A DNA stretch of 52,459 nucleotides from Serinicoccus sediminis (GTDB lineage: Bacteria > Actinomycetota > Actinomycetes > Actinomycetales > Dermatophilaceae): contig NZ_SDVA01000021.1 of the NCBI RefSeq assembly GCF_004153545.1, forward strand, positions 1 through 52,459, in the 5' to 3' direction. The notes below the pieces were generated by a model. That model had not been told where the DNA came from. It did not search any database and saw only the letters and a program-made list of their open reading frames with translations. Made by a program: the position numbers and the translations under genes. Each line of letters starts with the position of its first letter. Position 1 is the stretch's first letter. This document shows, piece after piece, positions 17,089 to 25,854 of this stretch.

Positions 17089-18759
17089 ATGAACGGCCCC
17101 CTGATCGTCCAGTCCGACAAGACCCTCCTCCTCGAGGTCGACCACGAGAGCGCCGAGGCGGCGCGGCGCGACATCGCGCCCTTCGCCGAGCTCGAGCGCG
17201 CTCCGGAGCACGTGCACACCTACCGGGTGACCCCTCTCGGCCTGTGGAACGCGCGCGCCGCTGGGCACGACGCCGAACAGGTCGTGCACTCCCTCATCGA
17301 GCACAGCCGCTACCCGGTGCCGCAGTCGCTGCTGGTGGACGTCGCCGAGACGATGGCGCGGTACGGCCGGCTGACGCTCACCAAGGAGACCGTGGCAGGC
17401 GAGGACGAGCCCGTCCTGCTCCTGCGGACCACCGACCGTGCCGTGCTGGCGGAGGTGCTGCGGCACAAGAAGATCCAGCCGCTCGTCGGCGACCGCGTCG
17501 ACGACGACACGGTGCGGGTCCACGCCTCCGAGCGCGGCCACCTCAAGCAGGAGCTGCTCAAGGTCGGCTGGCCCGCCGAGGACCTCGCCGGCTACGTCGA
17601 CGGCGAGGCGCACCCGATCGGGCTGGACCAGGCCGACTGGTCGCTGCGGCCCTACCAGCAGCAGGCCGTCGACGGCTTCTGGGACGGCGGCTCCGGCGTG
17701 GTCGTGCTGCCCTGCGGCGCGGGCAAGACGCTCGTCGGTGCCGGGGCCATGGCGCGCTCGTCGACGACCACCCTGATCCTCGTCACCAACACGGTGAGCG
17801 CCCGGCAGTGGCGCGAGGAGCTGCTGCGGCGGACGACGCTGACCGAGGACGAGATCGGCGAGTACTCCGGGTCCCGCAAGGAGATCCGCCCCGTCACCAT
17901 CGCGACCTACCAGGTGCTGACGCTCAAGCGGAAGGGCGTCTACCCGCACCTCGACCTGCTGGACGCCCGTGACTGGGGCCTCATCCTCTACGACGAGGTG
18001 CACCTGCTGCCCGCGCCGATCTTCCGGATGACCGCCGACCTGCAGGCGCGGCGCCGGCTCGGCCTGACGGCCACGCTGGTGCGCGAGGACGGCCGGGAGT
18101 CCGACGTGTTCTCCCTCATCGGGCCCAAGCGCTTTGACGCGCCGTGGAAGGACATCGAGGCGCAGGGCTACATCGCTCCCGCCGACTGCGTCGAGGTCCG
18201 GGTCAGCCTGTCCGACTCCATGCGGATGGCGTATGCCGTCGCCGAGCCGGACGAGCGTTACCGCTTCGCCGCCTGCGCGCCCGCCAAGGACGCGGTGGTG
18301 CAGCAGCTGGTGGCGCGGCACGCGGGCCAGCCCACGCTGGTCATCGGGCAGTACCTCGACCAGCTCGAGCAGCTCGCCGGACGCCTGGACGCCCCGCTCA
18401 TCACCGGGGAGACGACCGTGGCGCAGCGCCAGGAGCTGTTCCGGCAGTTCCGCGAGGGCGAGATCAGCCTGCTGGTCGTGAGCAAGGTCGCCAACTTCTC
18501 CATCGACCTGCCGGAGGCGAGCGTCGCGATCCAGGTGTCGGGCACGTTCGGGTCCCGGCAGGAGGAGGCGCAGCGGCTGGGCCGGGTGCTGCGGCCCAAG
18601 GGCGACGGCCGCACGGCGCACTTCTACACCCTGGTCGCGCGGGACACGGTGGACGCCGAGTTCGCCGCCCACCGCCAGCGCTTCCTCGCCGAGCAGGGCT
18701 ACGCCTACCGCATCGTCGACGCCGACGACCTCGACGCCGCCACCCCGGACCCCGCCTGA
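17089..18759 (+). CDS. XPB/Rad25-type DNA helicase
   Basis: 556 residues, superfamily 2. An N-terminal XPB-type damage-recognition-like region (about 1-180) precedes LRPYQQQAVDGF, Walker A LPCGAGKT (near 208-215), the DEVH box (YDEVHLLPAP, near 301), LGLTATLVRED, VVSKVANFS and motif VI QRLGRVLRPKG. This matches mycobacterial Ercc3/XPB, a 3'-5' helicase linked to DNA repair. The ATG at 17089 starts the conserved GPLIVQSDKTLLLEVDH N-terminus. TACCGT ends 11 nt upstream, so the leader is very short. Its usual neighbour, the Rv0862c-like protein, is encoded far away at 2278. Confidence 0.95.
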   Translation: MNGPLIVQSDKTLLLEVDHESAEAARRDIAPFAELERAPEHVHTYRVTPLGLWNARAAGHDAEQVVHSLIEHSRYPVPQSLLVDVAETMARYGRLTLTKETVAGEDEPVLLLRTTDRAVLAEVLRHKKIQPLVGDRVDDDTVRVHASERGHLKQELLKVGWPAEDLAGYVDGEAHPIGLDQADWSLRPYQQQAVDGFWDGGSGVVVLPCGAGKTLVGAGAMARSSTTTLILVTNTVSARQWREELLRRTTLTEDEIGEYSGSRKEIRPVTIATYQVLTLKRKGVYPHLDLLDARDWGLILYDEVHLLPAPIFRMTADLQARRRLGLTATLVREDGRESDVFSLIGPKRFDAPWKDIEAQGYIAPADCVEVRVSLSDSMRMAYAVAEPDERYRFAACAPAKDAVVQQLVARHAGQPTLVIGQYLDQLEQLAGRLDAPLITGETTVAQRQELFRQFREGEISLLVVSKVANFSIDLPEASVAIQVSGTFGSRQEEAQRLGRVLRPKGDGRTAHFYTLVARDTVDAEFAAHRQRFLAEQGYAYRIVDADDLDAATPDPA

Positions 18760-18776
18760 CCGCCCCCTCCCTCCCG

Positions 18777-19001
18777 CACCGGACGCGTCGCCAGCACGCA
18801 CCGGACGCGTGGCCAGCACGCACCGGACGCGTGGCCAGCACGCACCGGACGCGTGGCCAGCACGCACCGGACGCGTGGTCGGCATACACCGAGCGCACGG
18901 TCGGGTCTCTGACGCACCCATCGCGAGTCCGGAGCGCACCAACCACGCGTCCGGTGGAGTCGGAACAGACGTCCGGTGGAGCCTGAGCCCGCGTCCGGTG
19001 C
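18777..19001. repeat. Family B 22-bp repeat array, locus 1, with orientation switch
   Basis: Six direct units begin at 18777, 18799, 18821, 18843, 18865 and 18887, exactly 22 bp apart (CACCGGACGCGTGGCCAGCA, each with the palindrome ACGCGT; the sixth is degenerate). After a gap, reverse-oriented units with GTCCGG(T/A)G cores appear at 18929, 18951, 18973 and 18995, again exactly 22 bp apart. The array fills most of the 302-bp gap between the XPB helicase and the response regulator. Confidence 0.92.
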
Positions 19002-19018
19002 GAGAGGGCGCGCGCAGG

Positions 19019-19040
19019 GGATTCCCAGGAAACCTCCAGG
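19019..19040 (+). promoter_or_regulatory. Putative response-regulator operator, copy 1
   Basis: 22-bp element with outline GGATTCC-N-AG-NNN-AC-NN-CCAGG, 21 bp before the response-regulator start. It agrees at 16 of 22 positions with the element at 21267-21288 upstream of the HtrA gene. Confidence 0.5.
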
Positions 19041-19061
19041 GTGCGCGCGCACCATGGGTGT

Positions 19062-19769
19062 ATGACCGCGAGCCAGACCGAGCCGGAGGCCACGCTCCTC
19101 GTCGTCGAGGACGAGACCAACATCCGCGAGCTGCTCACGACCAGCCTGCGCTTCGCCGGTTTCGCCGTCCACGCCGCGCCCGACGGACGCAGCGCCCTGC
19201 AGCTGTCCGGCGAGCACGACTTCGACCTCGCCGTCCTCGACATCATGCTCCCCGACATGGACGGCTTCACCGTCACCCGCACGCTGCGCGAGCGCGGGCT
19301 CGACCTGCCGATCGTCTTCCTCACCGCGAAGGACTCCCTGGACGACAAGATCAAGGGGCTGACCGTCGGCGGCGACGACTACGTCACCAAGCCGTTCAGC
19401 CTGGAGGAGGTCGTGGCCCGCATCCGGGCCGTGCTGCGCCGCACCCGGGTCGCCGACGAGGGCGACGACCACGCGCTGCGGGTGGCCGACCTGGAGCTCG
19501 ACGAGGACAGCCACGAGGTGCGCCGGGCCGGCAAGGTCATCGAGGTCTCCCCCACCGAGTTCAAGCTGCTGCGCTACCTCATGCTCAACCCGGGCCGGGT
19601 GCTGTCCAAGAGCCAGATCCTGGACCACGTGTGGGACTACGACTTCCGCGGCGAGATGAACATCGTCGAGTCCTACATCTCCTACCTGCGCCGCAAGATC
19701 GACGTCGTGGGCGAACCCCTCATCCACACCAAGCGCGGCGTCGGCTACGTGCTGCGCGAGCCGCGCTGA
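19062..19769 (+). CDS. OmpR/PhoB-family response regulator
   Basis: 235 residues. The receiver domain (10-125) has acidic residues VEDE, the phospho-acceptor Asp near 60 (VLDIMLPDMDG) and the Lys in YVTKPF near 110. The C-terminal winged helix (about 140-232) ends in KRGVGYVLREPR, as in OmpR-type regulators. The ATG at 19062 was chosen because the receiver fold starts shortly after (TLLVVEDE); an in-frame upstream ATG at 19041 would add seven residues over the proposed operator. The histidine kinase follows 16 bp downstream and an HtrA protease after that, the same order as mprA-mprB-pepD of mycobacteria. Confidence 0.93.
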   Translation: MTASQTEPEATLLVVEDETNIRELLTTSLRFAGFAVHAAPDGRSALQLSGEHDFDLAVLDIMLPDMDGFTVTRTLRERGLDLPIVFLTAKDSLDDKIKGLTVGGDDYVTKPFSLEEVVARIRAVLRRTRVADEGDDHALRVADLELDEDSHEVRRAGKVIEVSPTEFKLLRYLMLNPGRVLSKSQILDHVWDYDFRGEMNIVESYISYLRRKIDVVGEPLIHTKRGVGYVLREPR

Positions 19770-19785
19770 GGCGGCATACCCCTCC

Positions 19786-21276
19786 GTGCTGCAGCACCTG
19801 CGCCGCGCCGCCTACACCAAGCTCCACCGCCTCTCCCTCACCCGCCGCCTGGTGACGGTGCTGGTGCTCCTCGTCCTCGCCGCGTACCTGCTCACGACGT
19901 CGGTGACGATCACCATGCTGCGCGGCTACCTCGTCGACCGGGTGGACACCGACCTCGAGACCTACATCAGGCCCCTGGCCGAGCGGGTCTCGGCCCAGCT
20001 GCTCGAGGACGCCACCGGGCGGCAGGACACCAGCGCGGAGCTGTGGCTGCCCCCGAACAGCTACTACATCCTGCTCACCCCTCTGGACGAGTCCGCCCCT
20101 CCGGTCTCCCTCGCCTCCCGCGGCATGGACGACACGCCGGCCCTCAGGCGCGTCGGCATCGACGACGACCGCCTCGGCGAGCCGTTCACCGTCGGCAGCG
20201 ACCAGGGCGTCGGGACCTGGCGGGTTCTCGCCCTCCCGCTGGACAACGAGCAGGGGCTGGTCTCGGGGACGATCGCGGTCGCCCTCCCCCTCGACGAGGT
20301 CGACAGCACGACCCGGCAGCTGGCCTTCCTCACCATCGTCATCGGGCTCACCACGATGGTGGTCGTCGGGGTGCTGGGCTGGTTCGCGGTACGCCGCGCC
20401 TTCCGCCCTCTCACCCGCATGGAGGACACCGCCGCCGCGATCGCCGGCGGCGACCTCGCCCGCCGCATCCCCGCGCACGGCGCCCAGGACGAGGTCGGCT
20501 CGCTGTCGGACTCGCTCAACCGCATGCTCGCGCGGATCGAGCACTCCTTCGCCGTCCGCGAGGCCTCCGAGCAGCGGATGCGCGACTTCGTCGCCGACGC
20601 GTCGCACGAGCTGCGCACCCCGCTCGCCACGGTCAAGGGGTATGCCGAGCTGCACCGCTTCGGGGCGATGTCCGACCCCGAGGACGTCGCCGGGGCGATG
20701 CGCCGCATCGAGGACGAGGCGACCCGGATGACCCGGCTCGTGGAAGACCTCCTGACGCTGACCCGGTGGGACTCGGAGCCCCAGATGGTGCCGACCCGGG
20801 TGGACCTGACCGTGCTGGCCTCGGACGTCGTGCAGGACGCGCGGGTCCGGGCCCCGGACCGGACGGTGCACCTCGTGCCCCTCGACGGCGCGCCGCCCGA
20901 CGTCACGCCCGAGGTCGTGGGTGAGGACGGCGCGTTGCGGCAGGTCCTCACCAACCTGGTGGCCAACGCCCTGGCCCACACCCCGGCGGGGACGGCCGTC
21001 GAGGTGGCGCTCGGCCGGGTGCACGACACCGTCGTGGTCGAGGTGCGCGACCACGGCACCGGCCTGGACGAGGACACCGCCGAGCGGGTCTTCGAGCGCT
21101 TCTACCGCGCCGACAAGTCCCGCAGCCGGGCCTCGGGCGGGACCGGGCTGGGCCTGGCCATCGTGGCCGCCATCGTGGGCCGCCACCAGGGGACGGTCCG
21201 GCACCACCCGACGCCGGGAGGCGGCGCGACCTTCCGGGTCGAGCTGCCCGCGGACCGACGTCCAGCGGATTCCTAG
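19786..21276 (+). CDS. Sensor histidine kinase
   Basis: 496 residues from a GTG. Membrane segment 1 is near 22-44, an extracytoplasmic sensor region near 45-180, segment 2 near 183-205, and HAMP (RRAFRPLTRMEDTAAAIAGG) near 206-260. The phospho-acceptor His is in DASHELRTPLA near 273. The ATPase core has NLVANALAHTP (N box), DHGTGLDED (G1) and GGTGLGLAIV (G2). It should phosphorylate the regulator encoded just upstream. The sensor region is short and has no recognised ligand domain. The stop codon lies inside the putative operator of the HtrA gene. Confidence 0.93.
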   Translation: MLQHLRRAAYTKLHRLSLTRRLVTVLVLLVLAAYLLTTSVTITMLRGYLVDRVDTDLETYIRPLAERVSAQLLEDATGRQDTSAELWLPPNSYYILLTPLDESAPPVSLASRGMDDTPALRRVGIDDDRLGEPFTVGSDQGVGTWRVLALPLDNEQGLVSGTIAVALPLDEVDSTTRQLAFLTIVIGLTTMVVVGVLGWFAVRRAFRPLTRMEDTAAAIAGGDLARRIPAHGAQDEVGSLSDSLNRMLARIEHSFAVREASEQRMRDFVADASHELRTPLATVKGYAELHRFGAMSDPEDVAGAMRRIEDEATRMTRLVEDLLTLTRWDSEPQMVPTRVDLTVLASDVVQDARVRAPDRTVHLVPLDGAPPDVTPEVVGEDGALRQVLTNLVANALAHTPAGTAVEVALGRVHDTVVVEVRDHGTGLDEDTAERVFERFYRADKSRSRASGGTGLGLAIVAAIVGRHQGTVRHHPTPGGGATFRVELPADRRPADS

Positions 21277-21288
21277 TCGACACCCAGG
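21267..21288 (+). promoter_or_regulatory. Putative response-regulator operator, copy 2
   Basis: Second copy of the 22-bp element (GGATTCC-N-AG-NNN-AC-NN-CCAGG), overlapping the kinase stop codon and ending 24 bp before the HtrA ATG. It suggests HtrA has its own promoter controlled by the adjacent two-component system. Confidence 0.5.
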
Positions 21289-21312
21289 CAGCACCGACCT
21301 GCGGGTGGTGTC

Positions 21313-22626
21313 ATGGGTCCCATGACCACCCCAGAGCACGACCCGCAGGGCCCGGCGTACGGGCAGCGCTCGGACGACGTCACCGCACCCGTCCCGACGA
21401 CCCCGCAGCAGGGGACCGCCACACAGCCGGTCCCGGCCTCCGCGCACCAGGGCCCCACCACGACCACCGCCACCCGCCGTCCGCGGGAGCGCCGTCGCTA
21501 CGGCGACATCGCGGTCGCCAGCGTGCTCGCCGCGCTGCTCGCCTCCGGCGGCACGTTCGCGGCGGTGGAGCTGGCCGGGGACTCCCCCGCCACCCAGAGC
21601 AGCTCGTCCGGCGACACCGCCGCCGCGGAGACGGCCGACGGCGCCGCCCGCGGCACCACCGTCTCCCTCACCGGGGAGCAGGACTGGGCCTCCGTCGCGG
21701 AGGCCGTCACTCCCAGCACCGTCTCCATCGCGGTCGCCGGTGCGGCCGGCGAGGGCTCCGGGTCGGGTGTCGTGTGGGACACCGAGGGGCACATCGTCAC
21801 CAACGCCCACGTCGTGGCCGGGGCGCAGGAGGTGCAGGTGACCCTGCCCGGCGGCCGGTCCTACCCCGCCGAGGTCATCGGCAGCGACCCCTCCAGCGAC
21901 CTCGCGACGCTGCAGCTGGGCACCGTGCCGGACGACCTGCAGCCCATCGCCCTGGGCGACGACGGCGCGCTGGGGGTCGGCGACCCGGTCATGGCCGTCG
22001 GCAACCCCCTGGGGCTGTCCGGCACCGTCACCACCGGCATCGTCAGCGCCCTGGACCGCCCGGTGACCACCCAGGGCGCCTCCGGCGACCCCGCCGACCC
22101 GGGGGCTGCCGTGGTCACCAACGCCATCCAGACCTCCGCGGCGATCAACCCCGGTAACTCCGGCGGCGCGCTGGTCAACGCGGCCGGCGAGCTCGTGGGC
22201 ATCAACTCCTCCATCGCCTCGCTCCCGACCGGTGGCGCCGGGCAGAGCGGCTCGATCGGCATCGGCTTCGCCATCCCGTCCGGGAAGGTGCAGCTCATCG
22301 TCGAGCAGCTCATCGACACCGGCACGGCGACCCACGCCTTCCTCGGGGTGGGGCTGGACAACGCCCAGGCCGAGGTGGACGGCGCCACGCTCACCGGCGC
22401 CGCGGTCACCCAGGTGGAGCCCGGCTCCCCCGCCGAGGGTGCCGGTATGCGGTCCGGTGACCTCATCGTCGGCATCGACGACGACCCGGTCACCAGCGCC
22501 ACCGCCCTCGTCGGCCAGGTCCGCGAGCGCGGCACCGGCGACCAGGTGCGGGTGTCCTACATCCGCGACGGCGAGCAGGCCGAGGTCACGGTCACCCTCG
22601 CCGCCCGGCCGGACGAGCAGCGCTGA
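21313..22626 (+). CDS. HtrA/DegP-like S1C serine protease with PDZ domain
   Basis: 437 residues. A cytoplasmic Pro/Gln/Thr-rich N-terminus (1-58) precedes one membrane anchor (about 61-85), a trypsin-like domain and a single PDZ domain (about 335-430, with GDLIVGIDDDPV). Catalytic residues are visible: His in TNAHVV (near 166), Asp in SSDLATL (near 196) and Ser in GNSGGAL (near 282). The active site is therefore outside the membrane and should deal with misfolded envelope proteins. Its place after a two-component system mirrors mycobacterial pepD after mprAB. A second ATG three codons in is an alternative start. Confidence 0.94.
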   Translation: MGPMTTPEHDPQGPAYGQRSDDVTAPVPTTPQQGTATQPVPASAHQGPTTTTATRRPRERRRYGDIAVASVLAALLASGGTFAAVELAGDSPATQSSSSGDTAAAETADGAARGTTVSLTGEQDWASVAEAVTPSTVSIAVAGAAGEGSGSGVVWDTEGHIVTNAHVVAGAQEVQVTLPGGRSYPAEVIGSDPSSDLATLQLGTVPDDLQPIALGDDGALGVGDPVMAVGNPLGLSGTVTTGIVSALDRPVTTQGASGDPADPGAAVVTNAIQTSAAINPGNSGGALVNAAGELVGINSSIASLPTGGAGQSGSIGIGFAIPSGKVQLIVEQLIDTGTATHAFLGVGLDNAQAEVDGATLTGAAVTQVEPGSPAEGAGMRSGDLIVGIDDDPVTSATALVGQVRERGTGDQVRVSYIRDGEQAEVTVTLAARPDEQR

Positions 22627-22667
22627 GCCACCGGCACAGCGGCCTCCGTCGCCCGCGGGGCGTCTCC

Positions 22668-22725
22668 CAGCCGGTTGGTCATCTGACAGCCCCCTCGAAC
22701 AGGCTGACGGCTGACCAACCGGCTG
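22668..22725. terminator. Bidirectional hairpin terminator
   Basis: Perfect 14-bp inverted repeat CAGCCGGTTGGTCA (22668-22681) / TGACCAACCGGCTG (22712-22725). A smaller nested stem CAGCC/GGCTG lies in the 30-nt loop. It sits between the convergent htrA-like and ABC-F genes. No U tract, as is common in high-GC genomes. Confidence 0.75.
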
Positions 22726-22761
22726 CCGGATGACGGCCCGGCCGACAGTCGGGCACCGAGT

Positions 22762-24465
22762 TCAGCGGGCCCGCGCCACCCGGCCCTCGTCCCAGACCGG
22801 GCCGTCGGTCTCCCGGACCCGGCCGTCGGCACCCAGGACGAGGAAGCGGTCGAAGGACGCGGCGAACCACCGGTCGTGGGTGACGGCGAGCACCGTGCCC
22901 TCGAACGCCTCCAGGCCCTCCTGCAACGCCTCCGCGGAGTGCAGGTCGAGGTTGTCGGTGGGCTCGTCGAGCAGCAGCAGGGTCGCGCCGGACAGCTCGA
23001 GCAGCAGGATCTGCAGGCGCGCCTGCTGGCCCCCGGAGAGCGACTCGAAGCGCTGCTCGCCGGCCCGGGCCAGCTCGTAGCGGTCGAGGACCCGCGCGGC
23101 CTCCTCGCGCGGCATACCCCGCCGGTGGTCGTCACCGCGGTGCAGGATCTCCAGCAGGGTCCGCCCGCGCAGGCTCGGGTGGTCGTGCGTCTGGGCGAAC
23201 CAGCCCGGGCGCACCCGGGCGCCCAGGCGGGCCACCCCCGTGTGCTCCACCGGCGCGGGGACGACGTCGCCCACCGGCCGCTGGCCGGGTTCGGGGTCGC
23301 TGCCGCCGGCCGCGAGCAGCCGCAGCAGGTGCGACTTGCCGGACCCGTTGGAGCCGAGGACGGCGACCCGGTCGCCGTACCAGACCTCGAGGTCGAAGGG
23401 GCGCATCAGCCCGGTCAGCTCCAGACCCTCGCAGACGACGGCCCGTTTGGCGGTCCGCCCGCCGCGCAGCCGCATCCGGACCCGCTGCTCGTGCGCCACC
23501 GCCTCCGGCGGCCCGGCCTCCTCGAAGCGGCGCAGCCGCGTCTGCGCCGACTGGTACTGGCTGGCCATGTCGGCGTTGTAAGCGGCCTTGGCCTTGTAGC
23601 GCAGCATCAGCTCGCGCAACTTGGCGTGCTCCTCGTCCCACCGGCGGCGGGCCTCCTCCAGCCGCTCGTTGCGCTCGGCGCGGGCCTCGTGCCAGGTGGC
23701 GAAGCTCCCCGGGTGCACCCACAGCGTGCTGCCGGCGGCGCCGGGCTCGAGGGTGGCCACCCGGGTCGCGGCCCGGGCCAGCAGCTCGCGGTCGTGGCTG
23801 ACGAGCAGGACCGTCTTGGCGCTGGCCCGCAGCTGTTCCTCCAGCCACCGCTTGCCCGGCACGTCGAGGTAGTTGTCCGGCTCGTCCAGCAGCAGCACCT
23901 CGTCGGGCCCGCGCAGCAGCGCCTCGAGCGCCAGCCGCTTCTGCTCCCCGCCGGACAGCGTGTCCGTCCCCCGCCACTGCGCCTGCTCGAACGGTATGCC
24001 GAGGGCCGCGACCGTGCAGACGTCCCACCGGGTCTCCTGCTCGTAGCCGCCGATGTCGGCCCAGTCGGCCAGCGCCTGCGCGTAGGCGAGCTGGGCCGGC
24101 TCGTCGTCGACGGTCATGACCGCCAGCTCGGCGTCGTCGAGCGCACGGGCGGCCGCCCGGACGCGCGGCGGGGCCACCGACACCAGCAGGTCGCGCACGG
24201 TCGGCGGGGAGGCGTCGGCGGCCACGTCGCGGCCCAGGGTGCCGATGAGCTGCGGCATCACGCCGAGCCCGCCACCCCGCGACACCGAGCCCTCGTGCGG
24301 GCGCAGCTCGTCGGCCACGATCCGCAGCAGCGTGGTCTTGCCGCTGCCGTTGGGCCCGACCAGGGCGACCCGTGCGCCGTCGCCGACGCGCAGGCCCACG
24401 TCGCGCAGCAGCGGGCGGCCGTCGGGCAGGGTGAAGCCGACGCCGGAGACCTCGACATGACCCAT
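22762..24465 (-). CDS. ABC-F family ATP-binding protein
   Basis: 567 residues with two ABC cassettes and no membrane segments. Cassette 1 has Walker A GPNGSGKTT (near 37), signature TLSGGEQKR and Walker B LLLDEPDNYLD. Cassette 2 has GSNGSGKSH, signature SLSGGQQAR and LLLDEPTDNLD. The inter-cassette linker is a charged helix pair (about 265-320, rich in Glu/Arg/Lys), the ABC-F hallmark. These proteins act on the ribosome as translation factors or ribosome-protecting resistance factors; which applies here cannot be told. Cassette 1 has DEPDNYLD rather than DEPTNHLD. The gene is monocistronic, convergent with the HtrA gene and divergent from the sulfolipid genes. Confidence 0.92.
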   Translation of the reverse strand: MGHVEVSGVGFTLPDGRPLLRDVGLRVGDGARVALVGPNGSGKTTLLRIVADELRPHEGSVSRGGGLGVMPQLIGTLGRDVAADASPPTVRDLLVSVAPPRVRAAARALDDAELAVMTVDDEPAQLAYAQALADWADIGGYEQETRWDVCTVAALGIPFEQAQWRGTDTLSGGEQKRLALEALLRGPDEVLLLDEPDNYLDVPGKRWLEEQLRASAKTVLLVSHDRELLARAATRVATLEPGAAGSTLWVHPGSFATWHEARAERNERLEEARRRWDEEHAKLRELMLRYKAKAAYNADMASQYQSAQTRLRRFEEAGPPEAVAHEQRVRMRLRGGRTAKRAVVCEGLELTGLMRPFDLEVWYGDRVAVLGSNGSGKSHLLRLLAAGGSDPEPGQRPVGDVVPAPVEHTGVARLGARVRPGWFAQTHDHPSLRGRTLLEILHRGDDHRRGMPREEAARVLDRYELARAGEQRFESLSGGQQARLQILLLELSGATLLLLDEPTDNLDLHSAEALQEGLEAFEGTVLAVTHDRWFAASFDRFLVLGADGRVRETDGPVWDEGRVARAR

Positions 24466-24616
24466 GGGGCCATCCTGCCGTCACCACCCCGTCAGCCCCA
24501 CCCCATTTTCCGGGCTCCCACCGGATCGGCGACGCACCGCTCCCCGGCAGCATTGATACCTTGACCCGTGCGTGCGCCCGCCCCCGCGGACGCGCCCCCG
24601 ACCCAAGGAGTCACCC

Positions 24617-25834
24617 GTGAAGATCGCTGTCCTCGGCGGTGACGGCTTCTGCGGCTGGCCCGCGGCGCTGCACCTGTCCGACCTCGGCCACGACGTGGTC
24701 ATCGTCGACAACCTCGTCCGCCGACGGATCGACGAGGAGCTGGGGGCCTCCTCGCTCACCCCGATCGCGAGCCCGCAGGAGCGCCTGGCGGCGTGGGAGG
24801 AGGTCGGTGGCCGCCCCATGGAGCTGGTCGAGCTCGACCTGGCCCAGGACTACGACGACCTCGTCTCCTTCCTGCGGGCGCAGCGCCCGGACGCGGTCGT
24901 GCACTTCGCCGAGCAGCGCTCGGCCCCGTACTCGATGAAGTCGCCGCGGCACAAGCGCTACACCGTCGACAACAACACCAACGCCACCCACAACCTGCTC
25001 TGCGCCCTGGTCGAGACGGGCGTGGACGCCCACCTGGTCCACCTGGGGACCATGGGGGTCTACGGCTACGGCACGGCCGGTATGGCGATCCCCGAGGGCT
25101 ACCTCGACGTCCAGATCGCCGGCGAGGACGGCACGCGGGTGGACCAGCAGATCCTCTACCCCACCAACCCGGGCTCGGTCTACCACATGACCAAGTGCCT
25201 GGACCAGCAGCTCTTCGCCTACTACGCCAAGAACGACGCGCTGCGCATCACCGACCTGCACCAGGGCATCATCTGGGGCACGCACACCGAGCAGACGCTG
25301 CGCGACGAGCGGCTCATCAACCGCTTCGACTACGACGGCGACTACGGCACGGTGCTCAACCGCTTCCTCATGCAGGCGGCCGTCGGCTACCCGCTGACCG
25401 TGCACGGCACCGGCGGCCAGACCCGGGCCTTCATCCACATCCGCGACATGGTGCGGTGCGTGCAGATCGCCCTGGAGAACCCGCCCGCGGCCGGTGACCG
25501 GGTCAAGATCTTCAACCAGATGACCCAGACCCACCGGGTGCGCGACCTGGCCGAGCTGGTCGCCCGGATCAGCGACGCCGAGGTCGAGCTGGTCCCCAAC
25601 CCGCGTCACGAGGCGCCCGAGAACGAGCTGCACGTGCACAACGAGACCTTCCTCGATCTCGGCCTGGAGCCGACCCTGCTCGAGGAGGGCCTGCTCATGG
25701 AGGTGGAGGACGTCGCCCGGCGCTACGCCGACCGGGCCGACCTCGACAAGATCCCGTGCACCTCGGTGTGGACCCGGCAGCAGCAGGCGGGCGTGCCGGC
25801 CTCGCGCGCCGCCGCCGTGGAACGCACCGCCTGA
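24617..25834 (+). CDS. sqdB: UDP-sulfoquinovose synthase (SQD1/SqdB-like)
   Basis: 405 residues, a short-chain dehydrogenase/reductase that makes UDP-sulfoquinovose from UDP-glucose and sulfite, the head-group donor of sulfolipid SQDG. The N-terminal NAD site is GGDGFCGWPAALHL (8-21) followed by VDNLVRR, as in plant SQD1. HFAEQRSAPYSM and the catalytic set (Thr in GTMGVYG near 146; Tyr and Lys in YHMTK near 188) also match. These differ from ordinary UDP-glucose 4-epimerases. The GTG start has AAGGAG 6 nt upstream, one of the few clear ribosome binding sites here. An SqdX-like glycosyltransferase follows after 20 bp. Confidence 0.88.
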   Translation: MKIAVLGGDGFCGWPAALHLSDLGHDVVIVDNLVRRRIDEELGASSLTPIASPQERLAAWEEVGGRPMELVELDLAQDYDDLVSFLRAQRPDAVVHFAEQRSAPYSMKSPRHKRYTVDNNTNATHNLLCALVETGVDAHLVHLGTMGVYGYGTAGMAIPEGYLDVQIAGEDGTRVDQQILYPTNPGSVYHMTKCLDQQLFAYYAKNDALRITDLHQGIIWGTHTEQTLRDERLINRFDYDGDYGTVLNRFLMQAAVGYPLTVHGTGGQTRAFIHIRDMVRCVQIALENPPAAGDRVKIFNQMTQTHRVRDLAELVARISDAEVELVPNPRHEAPENELHVHNETFLDLGLEPTLLEEGLLMEVEDVARRYADRADLDKIPCTSVWTRQQQAGVPASRAAAVERTA

Positions 25835-25854
25835 GCCGGGCGACGGCATACCGG

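Noticed and set aside
18760..19061. Mobile element or integration site around the 22-bp repeats
   Set aside because: No transposase, integrase, tRNA end or target-site duplication was found near either family B array.
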